DNA of 64,000 nt. Origin: Ruminococcaceae bacterium UBA2857 (GTDB taxonomy: Bacteria > Bacillota > Clostridia > Oscillospirales > Acutalibacteraceae). The DNA is taken from positions 1 through 64,000 of the forward strand of contig DEFH01000013.1 of the NCBI GenBank assembly GCA_002350705.1, given 5' to 3'. The first letter of the stretch is position 1, and each line of letters opens with the position of its first letter. The notes under the pieces were generated by a model that saw nothing but the letters and a program-made list of their open reading frames with translations, did not search any database and was not told the DNA's origin. Below, one piece after another: positions 17,516 through 24,648 of the stretch. A program made the position numbers and the translations under genes.

Positions 17516-18406
17516 TCACTCCCTTATCCATTTTTTGCGGAACAGCTTTGACGGACGGTGTCCGGCATCTCCCGAAAGCCTGTCTGTTTCCTCTGCCAGC
17601 ACGGAATATTTGCGTCGGAACGGTGCTTTCAAAAGCGGTCTGTCAAGAATAATCTCATACACCTGCTGTAACTCCGTCAGCGTAAAATATTCCGGAAGAA
17701 GATTCAAAGCAATATCCGTATACGTCACCTTTCCCCTTAACCGCAGAACCGCAAACGCAATGATTTTGGCATGGTCAAATGCCAGTCCCTCACAGGAAAC
17801 TATTTCATAATGACTGTCAAGTCCTGCACCGCTTCTCGTTTTGGTCAGTCTTATCACTGCACCGAGCCTTTCCTTTTCATTTTGCAGTTCCAGAATATAA
17901 TCCGTTACACTCACAAAGCCATCCGGCAATTCTTTTGTCTGTGCCTGCTCCGTTCTGAGACTCACATCAAACCATTCCGCACGTTTGGCATCATCACCGG
18001 CTGTCACCTGTACTCTTTCACTGTCAATCAACGCCATATACGAGCAGCTCATTACCCACATACGGGGATCTCTGCCGGGATCGCTGAACGTGTAAAGTTG
18101 CTCCAGATAAATATTTTCCACACCTGTTTCTTCCAGAAGTTCTCTTTTGGCTGCCTGTTCGGTATTTTCATCGGGATTGACAAACCCTCCCGGCAACGCC
18201 CACGTTCCCAGATACGGATGTCCGCCACGCTGTATCAGGAGAATCTGTAATTTTTTCTGCGGCAGCTTTCTGTAATTATCCTCTTTGCACGCTCTTGCGG
18301 TAAAAATCGCCATATCCACCGCCACCGATGGTCTTTCATAGTCACTTGGACGGTACTGCCGCAAAAATTCCTGTTCGGTCAGTCCGTTACGATCTCTGGT
18401 TTCCAT
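17516..18406 (-). CDS. NrtR-like NUDIX-domain transcriptional regulator
   Basis: A two-domain protein of 296 residues. An N-terminal NUDIX domain carries a complete Nudix box: G74-x5-E80-x7-R88-E89-x2-E92-E93-x-G95. A C-terminal winged-helix region (about 225-292) has LLPEYFTLTELQQVYE and FRRKYSVL, which matches NrtR/AraR-type regulators. In those families the NUDIX domain senses a nucleotide-sugar or NAD-related metabolite (ADP-ribose in NrtR). Because the box is intact, hydrolase activity is possible too. No NAD-synthesis gene lies nearby, so the regulon is unknown. A perfect inverted repeat overlaps its own promoter (18423-18447), which implies autoregulation. The same strand continues into a two-component system. 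Confidence 0.85.
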   Translation of the reverse strand: METRDRNGLTEQEFLRQYRPSDYERPSVAVDMAIFTARACKEDNYRKLPQKKLQILLIQRGGHPYLGTWALPGGFVNPDENTEQAAKRELLEETGVENIYLEQLYTFSDPGRDPRMWVMSCSYMALIDSERVQVTAGDDAKRAEWFDVSLRTEQAQTKELPDGFVSVTDYILELQNEKERLGAVIRLTKTRSGAGLDSHYEIVSCEGLAFDHAKIIAFAVLRLRGKVTYTDIALNLLPEYFTLTELQQVYEIILDRPLLKAPFRRKYSVLAEETDRLSGDAGHRPSKLFRKKWIRE

Positions 18407-18422
18407 AGCCTCACCTTTTATT

Positions 18423-18468
18423 ATTAAAATGGTACTATCATTTTAATCTTTTTTTTGGCATTTGTCAA
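18423..18468 (-). promoter_or_regulatory. Promoter with overlapping inverted-repeat operator, upstream of the NrtR-like gene
   Basis: On the minus strand TTGACA (18468-18463), a 17-base spacer and TAAAAT (18445-18440) form a strong sigma-A promoter. A perfect inverted repeat, ATTAAAATG-N7-CATTTTAAT (18423-18447), covers the -10 and the likely start site. This is the position of a repressor site, and the first gene downstream encodes an NrtR-type DNA-binding protein. Confidence 0.75.
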
Positions 18469-18481
18469 CAGCATTTTTTCG

Positions 18482-18531
18482 ATTACACAAAAAAGCGGTT
18501 ATCATAACGAGTTTTTCGCATGATAACCGCT
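18482..18531 (-). terminator. Terminator after the starch-module/BspA-like gene
   Basis: A perfect 12-bp stem (18494-18505 with 18520-18531) is followed on the minus strand by TTTTTGTG. It ends the 18541-20226 gene just before the NUDIX promoter. Confidence 0.9.
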
Positions 18532-18540
18532 GCTGTCTGA

Positions 18541-20226
18541 TTATTTGGTAACTGTCACCGTAAAGTATTTCTTTGCAATCGTGCCTGTTTCGTCCTTGAC
18601 TTTAATGCAGATGTCATAATCGGTGTTTGTGTAAGGTCTGACGATAATTTCACTGTTGTCTTTGTAGCCCTGACGTGTCGTCCACTTTGTTTCGGCTTTT
18701 TTCTTGTAAAGAGCCGCATAGGTATAGCCGCCCATACCGCCTGTTGCAGAGCCGTTCAGCGTTACGGTATTGCCTTTTTTGATAGTCGTTGCAGAAATTG
18801 TTGAAGTATTCTTTAATTTTGCATTTACTTTCACTTCAAAGAATTTCTTTACGATTTTGCCTGTGCTGTCCTTTACCTTCACGCATACATCATAGTCGGT
18901 TGCTTTTGCAGGCTTTATTGTTATCGTGTCATTGGTGCTGTAATTCTGTTTTACAGTCCACTTTGTATCAGTCTTTTTTCTGTACAGTGCGGCATAGGTA
19001 TAGTCACCGTCACCAAGTATGGCTTTTGCATTTACCGTTACTGTTCCGCCAAGCACGATTTCATCTGTAGAAATAGTTGATATATTTGTATATCCATTCA
19101 CGCTCACAAACGGTATATCATTTTTATTGGCATAGGTTTCTGCATAACTGCCTTTTTTGCCGTATATTGTCAAGTCTGTACAACCGGAAAATGCATTTCT
19201 GCCGATGGAAGTCACACTGTCGGGAATGGTGATGATTTTAAGGCTTGTACAATGGAAAAATACCAAAAAACCGATATAAGTCATGCTTTCGGGGATGTTG
19301 ATGTTTGTCAAGCTTGTACAATCTGTAAATACACGGCCGGCGATAGAAATCACGCTGTTTCCGATGGTAACGCTTGTCAAGTTTTTACAACCTTCAAATG
19401 CGGCACCGCCTATTCTCGTCACGCTGTCGGGTATGTTTATGCTTGTCAAGCCTGTACAACCTTCAAATGCAGACTCGTCGATGGCAGTCACGCTTTTTCC
19501 ATCTATCGTATCGGGAATGACAACATCTCCGCCGTTGCCTGTGTACTTTTTGATTTTGATGGTGTTGTCTTCAGTTACTCCATAAGCAAAATCATTTTCA
19601 ATCGGATCGTCAACCGGTCCAATCGGGTCGTCAACCGGTCCGATTGGGTCATCAATCGGTTCAATTGGATCATCAACCGGTCCGATCGGGTCATCAACCG
19701 GTCCGATTGGGTCGTCAACCGGTCCAATCGGGTCATCATCTGTCGGTTTTCCCGTATATATCCAGTCATAATTTGTACTGCCGTCTTTTACAATGGCATA
19801 ACTTACAGGCCAAAGATAATCATCATCACCTGTAGTATCAAGCTTAACGGCAATGGCGGCATCAGACAAAAGTGAAATCTCGATATTGGTTTGACTATTG
19901 TATGTTCTGTTGTAGTCTTCTTCATAAACACCCCAGCAGTCAAGCCAAACCTCGTCGGCACGGACTTTAAATTCATAATATTCTCCCGCCGAAAGAACAT
20001 CGGTTTTACCGACATATATACCCGGTTCGGTTTCATACATCGGAAAATCGTTTGATGCCCCCCACGCCGTCATATTACCTACTATGCCGTATTTACTTGC
20101 ATTTGCAGCACTCACGGCAGCATTTGTACCGACAAACCCACCTGCCGTTGTAAAGCCTGTGCCTAAAAGTGTAACTGCCGAAAGAGTCACTGCCAGAACC
20201 TTACGAAAAACGCTTTTTTTCTTCAT
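18541..20226 (-). CDS. Secreted protein: putative starch-binding module, PIGPVDD repeats, BspA-type LRRs and two Ig-like domains
   Basis: A modular secreted protein of 561 residues: signal peptide (1-41); a module (45-146) closely matching the C-terminal module of the pullulanase in this window (YGIVGNMTAWG, GIYVGKTD, NSQTNIEI, LDTTGDDD); a heptad-like repeat PIGPVDD (166-210); about five BspA-type leucine-rich repeats (213-360, e.g. AFEGCTGLTSINIPDS); and two tandem beta-sandwich domains (about 381-470, 472-560) with the YTYAALY(K/R)KK pattern seen in Ruminococcus surface proteins. There is no dockerin, sorting signal or C-terminal helix, so it is free or held by its domains. It is probably a non-catalytic binding or adhesion protein for starch (inference). 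It has a near-perfect promoter and its own terminator. Confidence 0.75.
   Translation of the reverse strand: MKKKSVFRKVLAVTLSAVTLLGTGFTTAGGFVGTNAAVSAANASKYGIVGNMTAWGASNDFPMYETEPGIYVGKTDVLSAGEYYEFKVRADEVWLDCWGVYEEDYNRTYNSQTNIEISLLSDAAIAVKLDTTGDDDYLWPVSYAIVKDGSTNYDWIYTGKPTDDDPIGPVDDPIGPVDDPIGPVDDPIEPIDDPIGPVDDPIGPVDDPIENDFAYGVTEDNTIKIKKYTGNGGDVVIPDTIDGKSVTAIDESAFEGCTGLTSINIPDSVTRIGGAAFEGCKNLTSVTIGNSVISIAGRVFTDCTSLTNINIPESMTYIGFLVFFHCTSLKIITIPDSVTSIGRNAFSGCTDLTIYGKKGSYAETYANKNDIPFVSVNGYTNISTISTDEIVLGGTVTVNAKAILGDGDYTYAALYRKKTDTKWTVKQNYSTNDTITIKPAKATDYDVCVKVKDSTGKIVKKFFEVKVNAKLKNTSTISATTIKKGNTVTLNGSATGGMGGYTYAALYKKKAETKWTTRQGYKDNSEIIVRPYTNTDYDICIKVKDETGTIAKKYFTVTVTK
19597..19731 (-). repeat. 21-bp in-frame tandem repeats encoding PIGPVDD
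   Basis: About six consecutive 21-bp units code for PIGPVDD (three copies), PIEPIDD, then PIGPVDD (two copies) and a partial PIEND. The copies are nearly identical in DNA, so copy number may vary by slippage. They form a rigid acidic spacer between the putative starch module and the leucine-rich repeats. Confidence 0.9.
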
Positions 20227-20283
20227 TTGTAAAACCTCCGTATCATTGAATTGGATTTTTGTGAAATACTTATCCTATTATCA

Positions 20284-20311
20284 ATTATATATTTTATTCG
20301 TATATTGTCAA
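20284..20311 (-). promoter_or_regulatory. Consensus sigma-A promoter of the starch-module/BspA-like gene
   Basis: On the minus strand TTGACA (20311-20306) and TATAAT (20289-20284) are both perfect, with a 16-base spacer. The transcript would have a leader of about 50 bases. Confidence 0.85.
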
Positions 20312-20356
20312 GAGTTTTTTATTAAAATTTCATAAAGGTAATATGTGTGTTCTGAC

Positions 20357-20385
20357 AAAAAAAGGAGCAGCATTACGCTTGCTCC
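20357..20385 (-). terminator. Terminator overlapping the pgeF 3' end
   Basis: GGAGCA (from 20385) pairs with TGCTCC (to 20364) on the minus strand and is followed by T7 (20363-20357). The hairpin includes the pgeF stop codon. Confidence 0.8.
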
Positions 20386-21209
20386 AGTCTCATCATGGCA
20401 ATCAGACCGCCTCTTTTGCCGCCGCTTGCACGGTGCGAATACAAAAGTCCGCTGTTGCATTTCGTACATACATCACTGATGGTAATATTGATACTCAGCA
20501 GTCCTGCCTCCAGCAGCATACGGCGGTTGGTTTCTTTCAGGTCTATCATATATTTTCCGTGTCCCAGACTTTTTGTGAAATAGGCAGGCTTCAGCTCTGT
20601 CAGACAGGCAAATTCCTCATATACAGGCGTGTCCACTTCATAGCAGCAAAAGCCGATGGCAGGTCCTACAACCGCTATAATGTCTGTCGGATCACAGCCG
20701 TATTGTTCCGTCATCACTTCCACTGTTTCCTGACCGATTTTTCCGACAGTTCCTCTCCAGCCCGCATGAGCCAGAGCAATCACCTTTTTTTCGGGATCGG
20801 CAAACAGCAGCGGTGTACAGTCTGCATAATGCGTTACCAATGTGACACCCGGTTCATTTGTCACAAGTGCATCCACACTTGGCATATCATGTTCACGCCA
20901 TATTCCGATACCGCAATCTTTTTTTGTCACGCATCTGACATTGGTATGATGATCCTGCGAGGAACTTACCAGTGTATCATAGTCAAATCCTGCCGCCTCA
21001 CAGAAAATCCGATAATTTTCCGTAACATTCTCCGGCTTGTCCCCTCTCTTAAAATTCAGATTCATGGATTTGAATTCTCCCTGACTCACACCGCCGATTC
21101 TTGTCGAGAAAGCGTGATGTACACACCCTATCTCCGACAGGCTTGGAAATGTCAGGAATCCCACCCCGTCCACAAAATTCAATTCTGTATTCTTGCTCAC
21201 AAACTTCAT
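20373..21209 (-). CDS. pgeF: Peptidoglycan editing factor PgeF (YfiH/laccase-domain family)
   Basis: This family (formerly 'polyphenol oxidase/laccase domain') is reported to guard peptidoglycan precursors against wrong amino acids at position 1. The 278 residues are standard length. The conserved Zn/Cu-site residues are present: His in SSSQDHHTNV, Cys in VTHYADCTPLLF and His in ALAHAGWRGTVG. The family's RIGGVSQGEF start motif follows HHAFSTR. It is a separate transcript ended by a terminator that overlaps its stop. Confidence 0.9.
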   Translation of the reverse strand: MKFVSKNTELNFVDGVGFLTFPSLSEIGCVHHAFSTRIGGVSQGEFKSMNLNFKRGDKPENVTENYRIFCEAAGFDYDTLVSSSQDHHTNVRCVTKKDCGIGIWREHDMPSVDALVTNEPGVTLVTHYADCTPLLFADPEKKVIALAHAGWRGTVGKIGQETVEVMTEQYGCDPTDIIAVVGPAIGFCCYEVDTPVYEEFACLTELKPAYFTKSLGHGKYMIDLKETNRRMLLEAGLLSINITISDVCTKCNSGLLYSHRASGGKRGGLIAMMRLEQA

Positions 21210-21254
21210 ATCCCAAAACCTCTGAAATTAATATTTGCATATCCCTCACGGGAA

Positions 21255-21263
21255 TGATATAAT
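21255..21263 (+). promoter_or_regulatory. Extended -10 promoter for the small Cys protein
   Basis: TGATATAAT at 21255-21263 is an extended -10. TTTGCA at 21234-21239 (18-base spacing) could be a weak -35. Confidence 0.55.
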
Positions 21264-21300
21264 AAAACTGTTATCTTAACACGGAAAGGACAAAATCATT

Positions 21301-21531
21301 ATGTTGAAACTCCCTCTTCTTCATCAGAAAAAGCTCTTTGGCAACAATATTCCGCCACGCTGTGAGTACTGCCGTTTCTATGAAAAAAATATCGACGGCA
21401 ATTCAGCCTGTCCGTACGGTACAGTCTCTGCTGACAGCACGTGCCGAAGGTATGAATATGACCCTCTCAAACGTGAGCCAAAGTCTGCACCGACGCTTCC
21501 CAAATTCACCGCCGATGATTTTAAGCTTTGA
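21301..21531 (+). CDS. Small cysteine-containing protein of unknown function
   Basis: A 76-residue basic protein with a CEYC motif (RCEYCRFYEK) followed by Cys residues in NSACPYGT and DSTCRRYEYDP, giving a possible four-cysteine metal site in its middle third. It ends PKFTADDFKL. Both a promoter-like extended -10 and a ribosome site (GGAAAGGA) precede it, which supports a real gene. It faces mscL with only 10 bases between stops. I do not recognise a named family. Confidence 0.7.
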   Translation: MLKLPLLHQKKLFGNNIPPRCEYCRFYEKNIDGNSACPYGTVSADSTCRRYEYDPLKREPKSAPTLPKFTADDFKL

Positions 21532-21541
21532 ACAGCCGTCA

Positions 21542-22051
21542 TTATTTTGTGACAGCAGCTTCTTTTTTGTCGTCTTCTGCCAGAGCCTCAACTGCGAGTT
21601 CAATCACAGAAGTACAATGAGGACAGCGTGTCGCTGCGATGTCGATCTCACTCACGCAGAACGGACACTTCTTTGTTGTGGGAGCTGCGGGAGCTTCTTC
21701 TTTCTTGAGTTTCGGAATGGACATCAGCTTGTTGACGCCCTTGACGAAAAGAAAGATAATGATCGCCATGATCAGGAAGTTGATGATAGCAGCCACGAAA
21801 TTGCCGATATTGATAGGACCGACATTCAAAGCCTGTGTTGCCTTTGAGAAATCAGGCTTGCCTGTTTCATCAACGAAGCTCTGACCGGAAACGGTTCCTA
21901 CGATCCAGCCGACACCGGGCATAATGACATCATCACAAAGAGATGTTACAATTGTACCGAAAGCACCGCCGATGATAACACCGACTGCAAGGTCCATGAC
22001 GTTACCTCTCATAACAAACTCTTTAAATTCGGTCATAAACTTACCCATCAT
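21542..22051 (-). CDS. mscL: Large-conductance mechanosensitive channel MscL with C-terminal zinc ribbon
   Basis: MscL opens under high membrane tension to release solutes during osmotic downshock. The 169 residues hold the canonical core: an N-terminal amphipathic helix, TM1 (about 18-45, VMDLAVGVIIGGAFGTIVTSL), a loop and TM2 (about 83-108). After IPKLKKEE, where the standard protein ends in a short helix, there is a zinc-ribbon-like segment CPFC...CPHC (C129, C132, C143, C146) and an acidic tail. The added domain is about 45 residues. Two adjacent ATGs (22051, 22048) fit the ribosome site AAAGGAGA. It has its own promoter (22084-22112). Confidence 0.92.
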   Translation of the reverse strand: MMGKFMTEFKEFVMRGNVMDLAVGVIIGGAFGTIVTSLCDDVIMPGVGWIVGTVSGQSFVDETGKPDFSKATQALNVGPINIGNFVAAIINFLIMAIIIFLFVKGVNKLMSIPKLKKEEAPAAPTTKKCPFCVSEIDIAATRCPHCTSVIELAVEALAEDDKKEAAVTK

Positions 22052-22083
22052 ACATTCTCCTTTCTCGAAAAATTTATGAACAT

Positions 22084-22112
22084 ATTATAACATATTTCGA
22101 TACAATCGTAAA
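22084..22112 (-). promoter_or_regulatory. mscL promoter
   Basis: On the minus strand TTTACG (22112-22107), a 17-base spacer and a perfect TATAAT (22089-22084) lie about 35 bases before the mscL start. Confidence 0.7.
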
Positions 22113-22138
22113 TATTTTTTTTAAATTTACAAAATTTT

Positions 22139-22624
22139 TTAATATCCGAACGTTCCCGAAAGGGATTCGTCATTGTCGATCCAATCCTGCACCTGTACAA
22201 CGGTGTAGGTATTTTTGGTATTGCGGATAATAATTTTTTCAATGCCGGCATTGATAATCATTCGCTTGCACATGGAACAAGCGGAGGCATTTTCAACATA
22301 AGAACCGTTTTTGGCATCCTTGCCGACAAGATACATGGTTGCTCCGATCATTCTGTCACGGGCGGCATGAATGATCGCATTCTGTTCAGCGTGTACAGAA
22401 CGGCAAAGTTCATAGCGTTCCCCTCTGGGCACTTTCATACTTTCACGGACACAGACTCCCATATCAATACAGTTTTTTCTTCCTCTCGGAGCACCCACAT
22501 AGCCTGTTGAGATAATTTGATCGTTGTTGACAATAATTGCCCCGTAATTTCTCCGCAGACAAGTACCTCTTTCGAGAACGGTCTCGGCTATGTCCAGATA
22601 ATAGTTGATTTTGTCGGTACGCAT
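22139..22624 (-). CDS. dCMP deaminase family protein (ComEB-like)
   Basis: A zinc-dependent cytidine/deoxycytidylate deaminase, likely converting dCMP to dUMP for dTMP synthesis. The zinc site is complete: HAEQNAI (His and Glu) and CSMCKRM. The ~161-residue product starts at one of three consecutive ATGs (22630, 22627, 22624); the AGGGAG ribosome site gives the best spacing for 22624. The longer open frame up to 22759 is not coding, because the consensus promoter lies there. The leader of about 115 bases contains a hairpin (22660-22687). Confidence 0.88.
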   Translation of the reverse strand: MRTDKINYYLDIAETVLERGTCLRRNYGAIIVNNDQIISTGYVGAPRGRKNCIDMGVCVRESMKVPRGERYELCRSVHAEQNAIIHAARDRMIGATMYLVGKDAKNGSYVENASACSMCKRMIINAGIEKIIIRNTKNTYTVVQVQDWIDNDESLSGTFGY

Positions 22625-22659
22625 CATCATCACTCCCTGATTCCCTCTTGAAACATGAT

Positions 22660-22687
22660 AAGCCGCACTCATAACGGAATGCGGCTT
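22660..22687 (-). other. Leader hairpin upstream of the dCMP deaminase gene
   Basis: AAGCCGCA and TGCGGCTT form a perfect 8-bp stem with a 12-base loop inside the untranslated leader. There is no U-run after it, so it is not a plain terminator. It could stabilise the mRNA or act in regulation. Confidence 0.5.
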
Positions 22688-22747
22688 GTCAAAGAGGAGA
22701 AAATTATGAAAAGAAAGATAGAAATAATCAAATCTTAACTGTCCACA

Positions 22748-22776
22748 ATTATACACCAAATTTATATGGATGTCAA
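22748..22776 (-). promoter_or_regulatory. Consensus sigma-A promoter of the dCMP deaminase gene
   Basis: On the minus strand TTGACA (22776-22771), a 17-base spacer and TATAAT (22753-22748) match consensus exactly. Confidence 0.85.
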
Positions 22777-22791
22777 ATGATTTTTTGTCGA

Positions 22792-24633
22792 TTATTTAGA
22801 TTTTTTACGTTTTTTAGATGCATTGGATTTTGCAGGCTTTTTCTGTGCAGCAGGCTTTTCTTCTGTTTCAACAGGCTCGTTTTTTGCAGCAGGTTTTTCT
22901 TCTGTTTTTACAGGCTCAGCCTTTGCAACGGGCTTTTCTTCTGCTTTCACAGGTTCTGCTTTTTCAACAGGCTTCTCCTCTGTTTTTACAGGCTCGGCTT
23001 TTTCAACAGGCTTCTCCTCTGTTTTTACAGGCTCGGCCTTTGCAGCGGGCTTTTCTTCTGTTTTCACAGGCTCAGCCTTTGCAGCAGTCTTTTTAGTCTG
23101 TGCAGACTTCTTTGAAGCAGTTTTCTTTACATACGTTTCCAATCCCTCACATTCTTCAAGGAATGGCTTGATTTTTGCATAAATCTTTTCTGCACCGCCC
23201 ACACTGTCACTTTCAATATTCAGCGGCATAATCGGATCATGTACGCTCAGTCTCAGCAGGAACCAGCCGTCACCGTTCTTTTTGTCAAAGGATACTCTGA
23301 TACCCTCATAGTTATCCTCGGCAACTTTGAATTCCTTATGTGCAGCAGCATATTTATAAAGTGCTTCAATCGTTTTTTCTCCGCACTTTCTGAAATCCTT
23401 GTCGGTGATCCGAATACGGATCTCCTTGCTTTCCGCAGGCTCTTTCAGGTTCTCGATCAGGCTTTCCAGAGTTTTTCCTTCTGTGCGGAGCTGTGCCATC
23501 TTGATAATCATTTTTGTTACAAGATATGCTCCGTCATCAAGGAAATAATTTTCTCTCATGGCAGCGTGTCCCGATGTTTCAATGGCAAGAGGACAGTTCA
23601 CACCTTTTTTATTCTGCTTGACAGCCTCGTCAATGACATTCTTATAGCCTCTCTTGAAACGCAGGTGCTGACCTTTGAGGTCTTTTTCGATAAATTCTTT
23701 CAAACCACTGGATGTAATAGAGTCCGTCACAATCATGCCGCCCTCTTCTTTTTCCAGAGCGATGGCGGCTGCCAGTGCGACCAGACGATTACGGTTGATT
23801 TCCTTGCCGTCAGAGCTTACGGCACCGCCCCTGTCAACGTCTGTATCAAAGATAACCCCCAAGTCTGCCCCTACACTCTTCACAGCATTGCAGATAGACT
23901 GCATAGCCTGTTCATTTTCGGGATTCGGGATATGGTTCGGGAACATTCCGTCAGGCTCAAGGAACTGGCTTCCCGTAATATCTGCTCCGAGTGCTTCCAG
24001 CACATCCGTTGCATAGAAACCGCCTGCACCGTTGCCGGCATCCACAACAATTTTAAAGCCCTTCAGGGGGTGATGATAATCATCCTTGAAGTTGATTTCT
24101 TTTTTAATAAGTTCACGCAGATGTCCTGCATAGTAAGACATATAATCTGTTTCCACTAACTGACCATCGGCACTGAAAGCAGGCTTTTCACCGTTCTGAG
24201 CATATTCCAGAACGGCTGTAATATCACTTCCCTCCAGACCGCCTTCACGGGTAAAGAATTTCAAGCCGTTTCTGTAATAGGGATGATGGCTTGCCGTAAT
24301 CTGCACGGCACCGTCACAAGCCAGTTCTACCGTTGTCATGAACATGGAAGGAGTAGATGCCATCCCGCAGTCTACTGTATATACACCTGCTTCCAGCAGG
24401 GTTTCTTTTGTGAGTTCGGCAATATGGGGACCGGAGATTCTGGAATCACGTCCCACGGAAATTTTCAGTTCATCAGCGGTTTTGCCTGTCTTGTCTGACA
24501 GCCACATCATGAAGGCGTTCACGATAGCTGTTACCGTATCGTCTGTGAGGTTGACATCATAACCTGCACCCTCGACAGCTACGCCTCTGATATCTGTGCC
24601 GCTTTTCAATGCTTTCCAAAAATCGTTCAACAT
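22792..24633 (-). CDS. Phosphohexomutase (phosphomannomutase/phosphoglucomutase family) with repeat tail
   Basis: An alpha-D-phosphohexomutase that moves phosphate between C1 and C6 of a hexose. Of 613 residues, the first ~500 are the four-domain catalytic core: phosphoserine loop ITASHHPYYRNG (S115; the usual sequence is SHNP), metal loop DTDVDRGG, and sugar loop ETSGHAAM (E-T-S-G-H rather than the bacterial E-E-S-G-H). These variants resemble the plant-type PMM/PGM subgroup, so mannose or glucose phosphate is plausible. Residues 520-597 are six 13-residue repeats of the AEPVKTEEKPxxK type, followed by a Lys-rich end. The tail is not part of the normal enzyme. The gene follows the membrane protein at 24649 by 15 bases. 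A second, canonical phosphoglucomutase lies at 25717. Confidence 0.88.
   Translation of the reverse strand: MLNDFWKALKSGTDIRGVAVEGAGYDVNLTDDTVTAIVNAFMMWLSDKTGKTADELKISVGRDSRISGPHIAELTKETLLEAGVYTVDCGMASTPSMFMTTVELACDGAVQITASHHPYYRNGLKFFTREGGLEGSDITAVLEYAQNGEKPAFSADGQLVETDYMSYYAGHLRELIKKEINFKDDYHHPLKGFKIVVDAGNGAGGFYATDVLEALGADITGSQFLEPDGMFPNHIPNPENEQAMQSICNAVKSVGADLGVIFDTDVDRGGAVSSDGKEINRNRLVALAAAIALEKEEGGMIVTDSITSSGLKEFIEKDLKGQHLRFKRGYKNVIDEAVKQNKKGVNCPLAIETSGHAAMRENYFLDDGAYLVTKMIIKMAQLRTEGKTLESLIENLKEPAESKEIRIRITDKDFRKCGEKTIEALYKYAAAHKEFKVAEDNYEGIRVSFDKKNGDGWFLLRLSVHDPIMPLNIESDSVGGAEKIYAKIKPFLEECEGLETYVKKTASKKSAQTKKTAAKAEPVKTEEKPAAKAEPVKTEEKPVEKAEPVKTEEKPVEKAEPVKAEEKPVAKAEPVKTEEKPAAKNEPVETEEKPAAQKKPAKSNASKKRKKSK
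22843..23076 (-). repeat. 39-bp in-frame tandem repeats (six units) in the phosphohexomutase tail
   Basis: Six 39-bp units code for 13-residue repeats with the core EPVKTEEKP. Several are almost identical in DNA (for example two copies around 22975-23050), pointing to recent duplication. The product is a charged, proline-rich, disordered tail. Confidence 0.9.
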
Positions 24634-24648
24634 AAAAATGCACTCTCC

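Noticed and set aside
19597..19731. 21-bp repeats as a CRISPR or noncoding tandem array
   Set aside because: They are in frame within a complete secreted protein and have no unique spacers.
22625..22759. N-terminal extension of the dCMP deaminase
   Set aside because: The consensus promoter lies at 22748-22776, so the upstream frame is leader or untranscribed; the conserved start is at 22624-22630.
22843..23076. 39-bp direct repeats as a CRISPR array
   Set aside because: The repeats are contiguous without spacers and keep an open reading frame, so they are an in-frame protein repeat.
23239..24159. Plus-strand ORF (306 residues) inside the phosphohexomutase gene
   Set aside because: Antisense to a well-supported enzyme, with a Cys/Phe-rich composition typical of a shadow frame.
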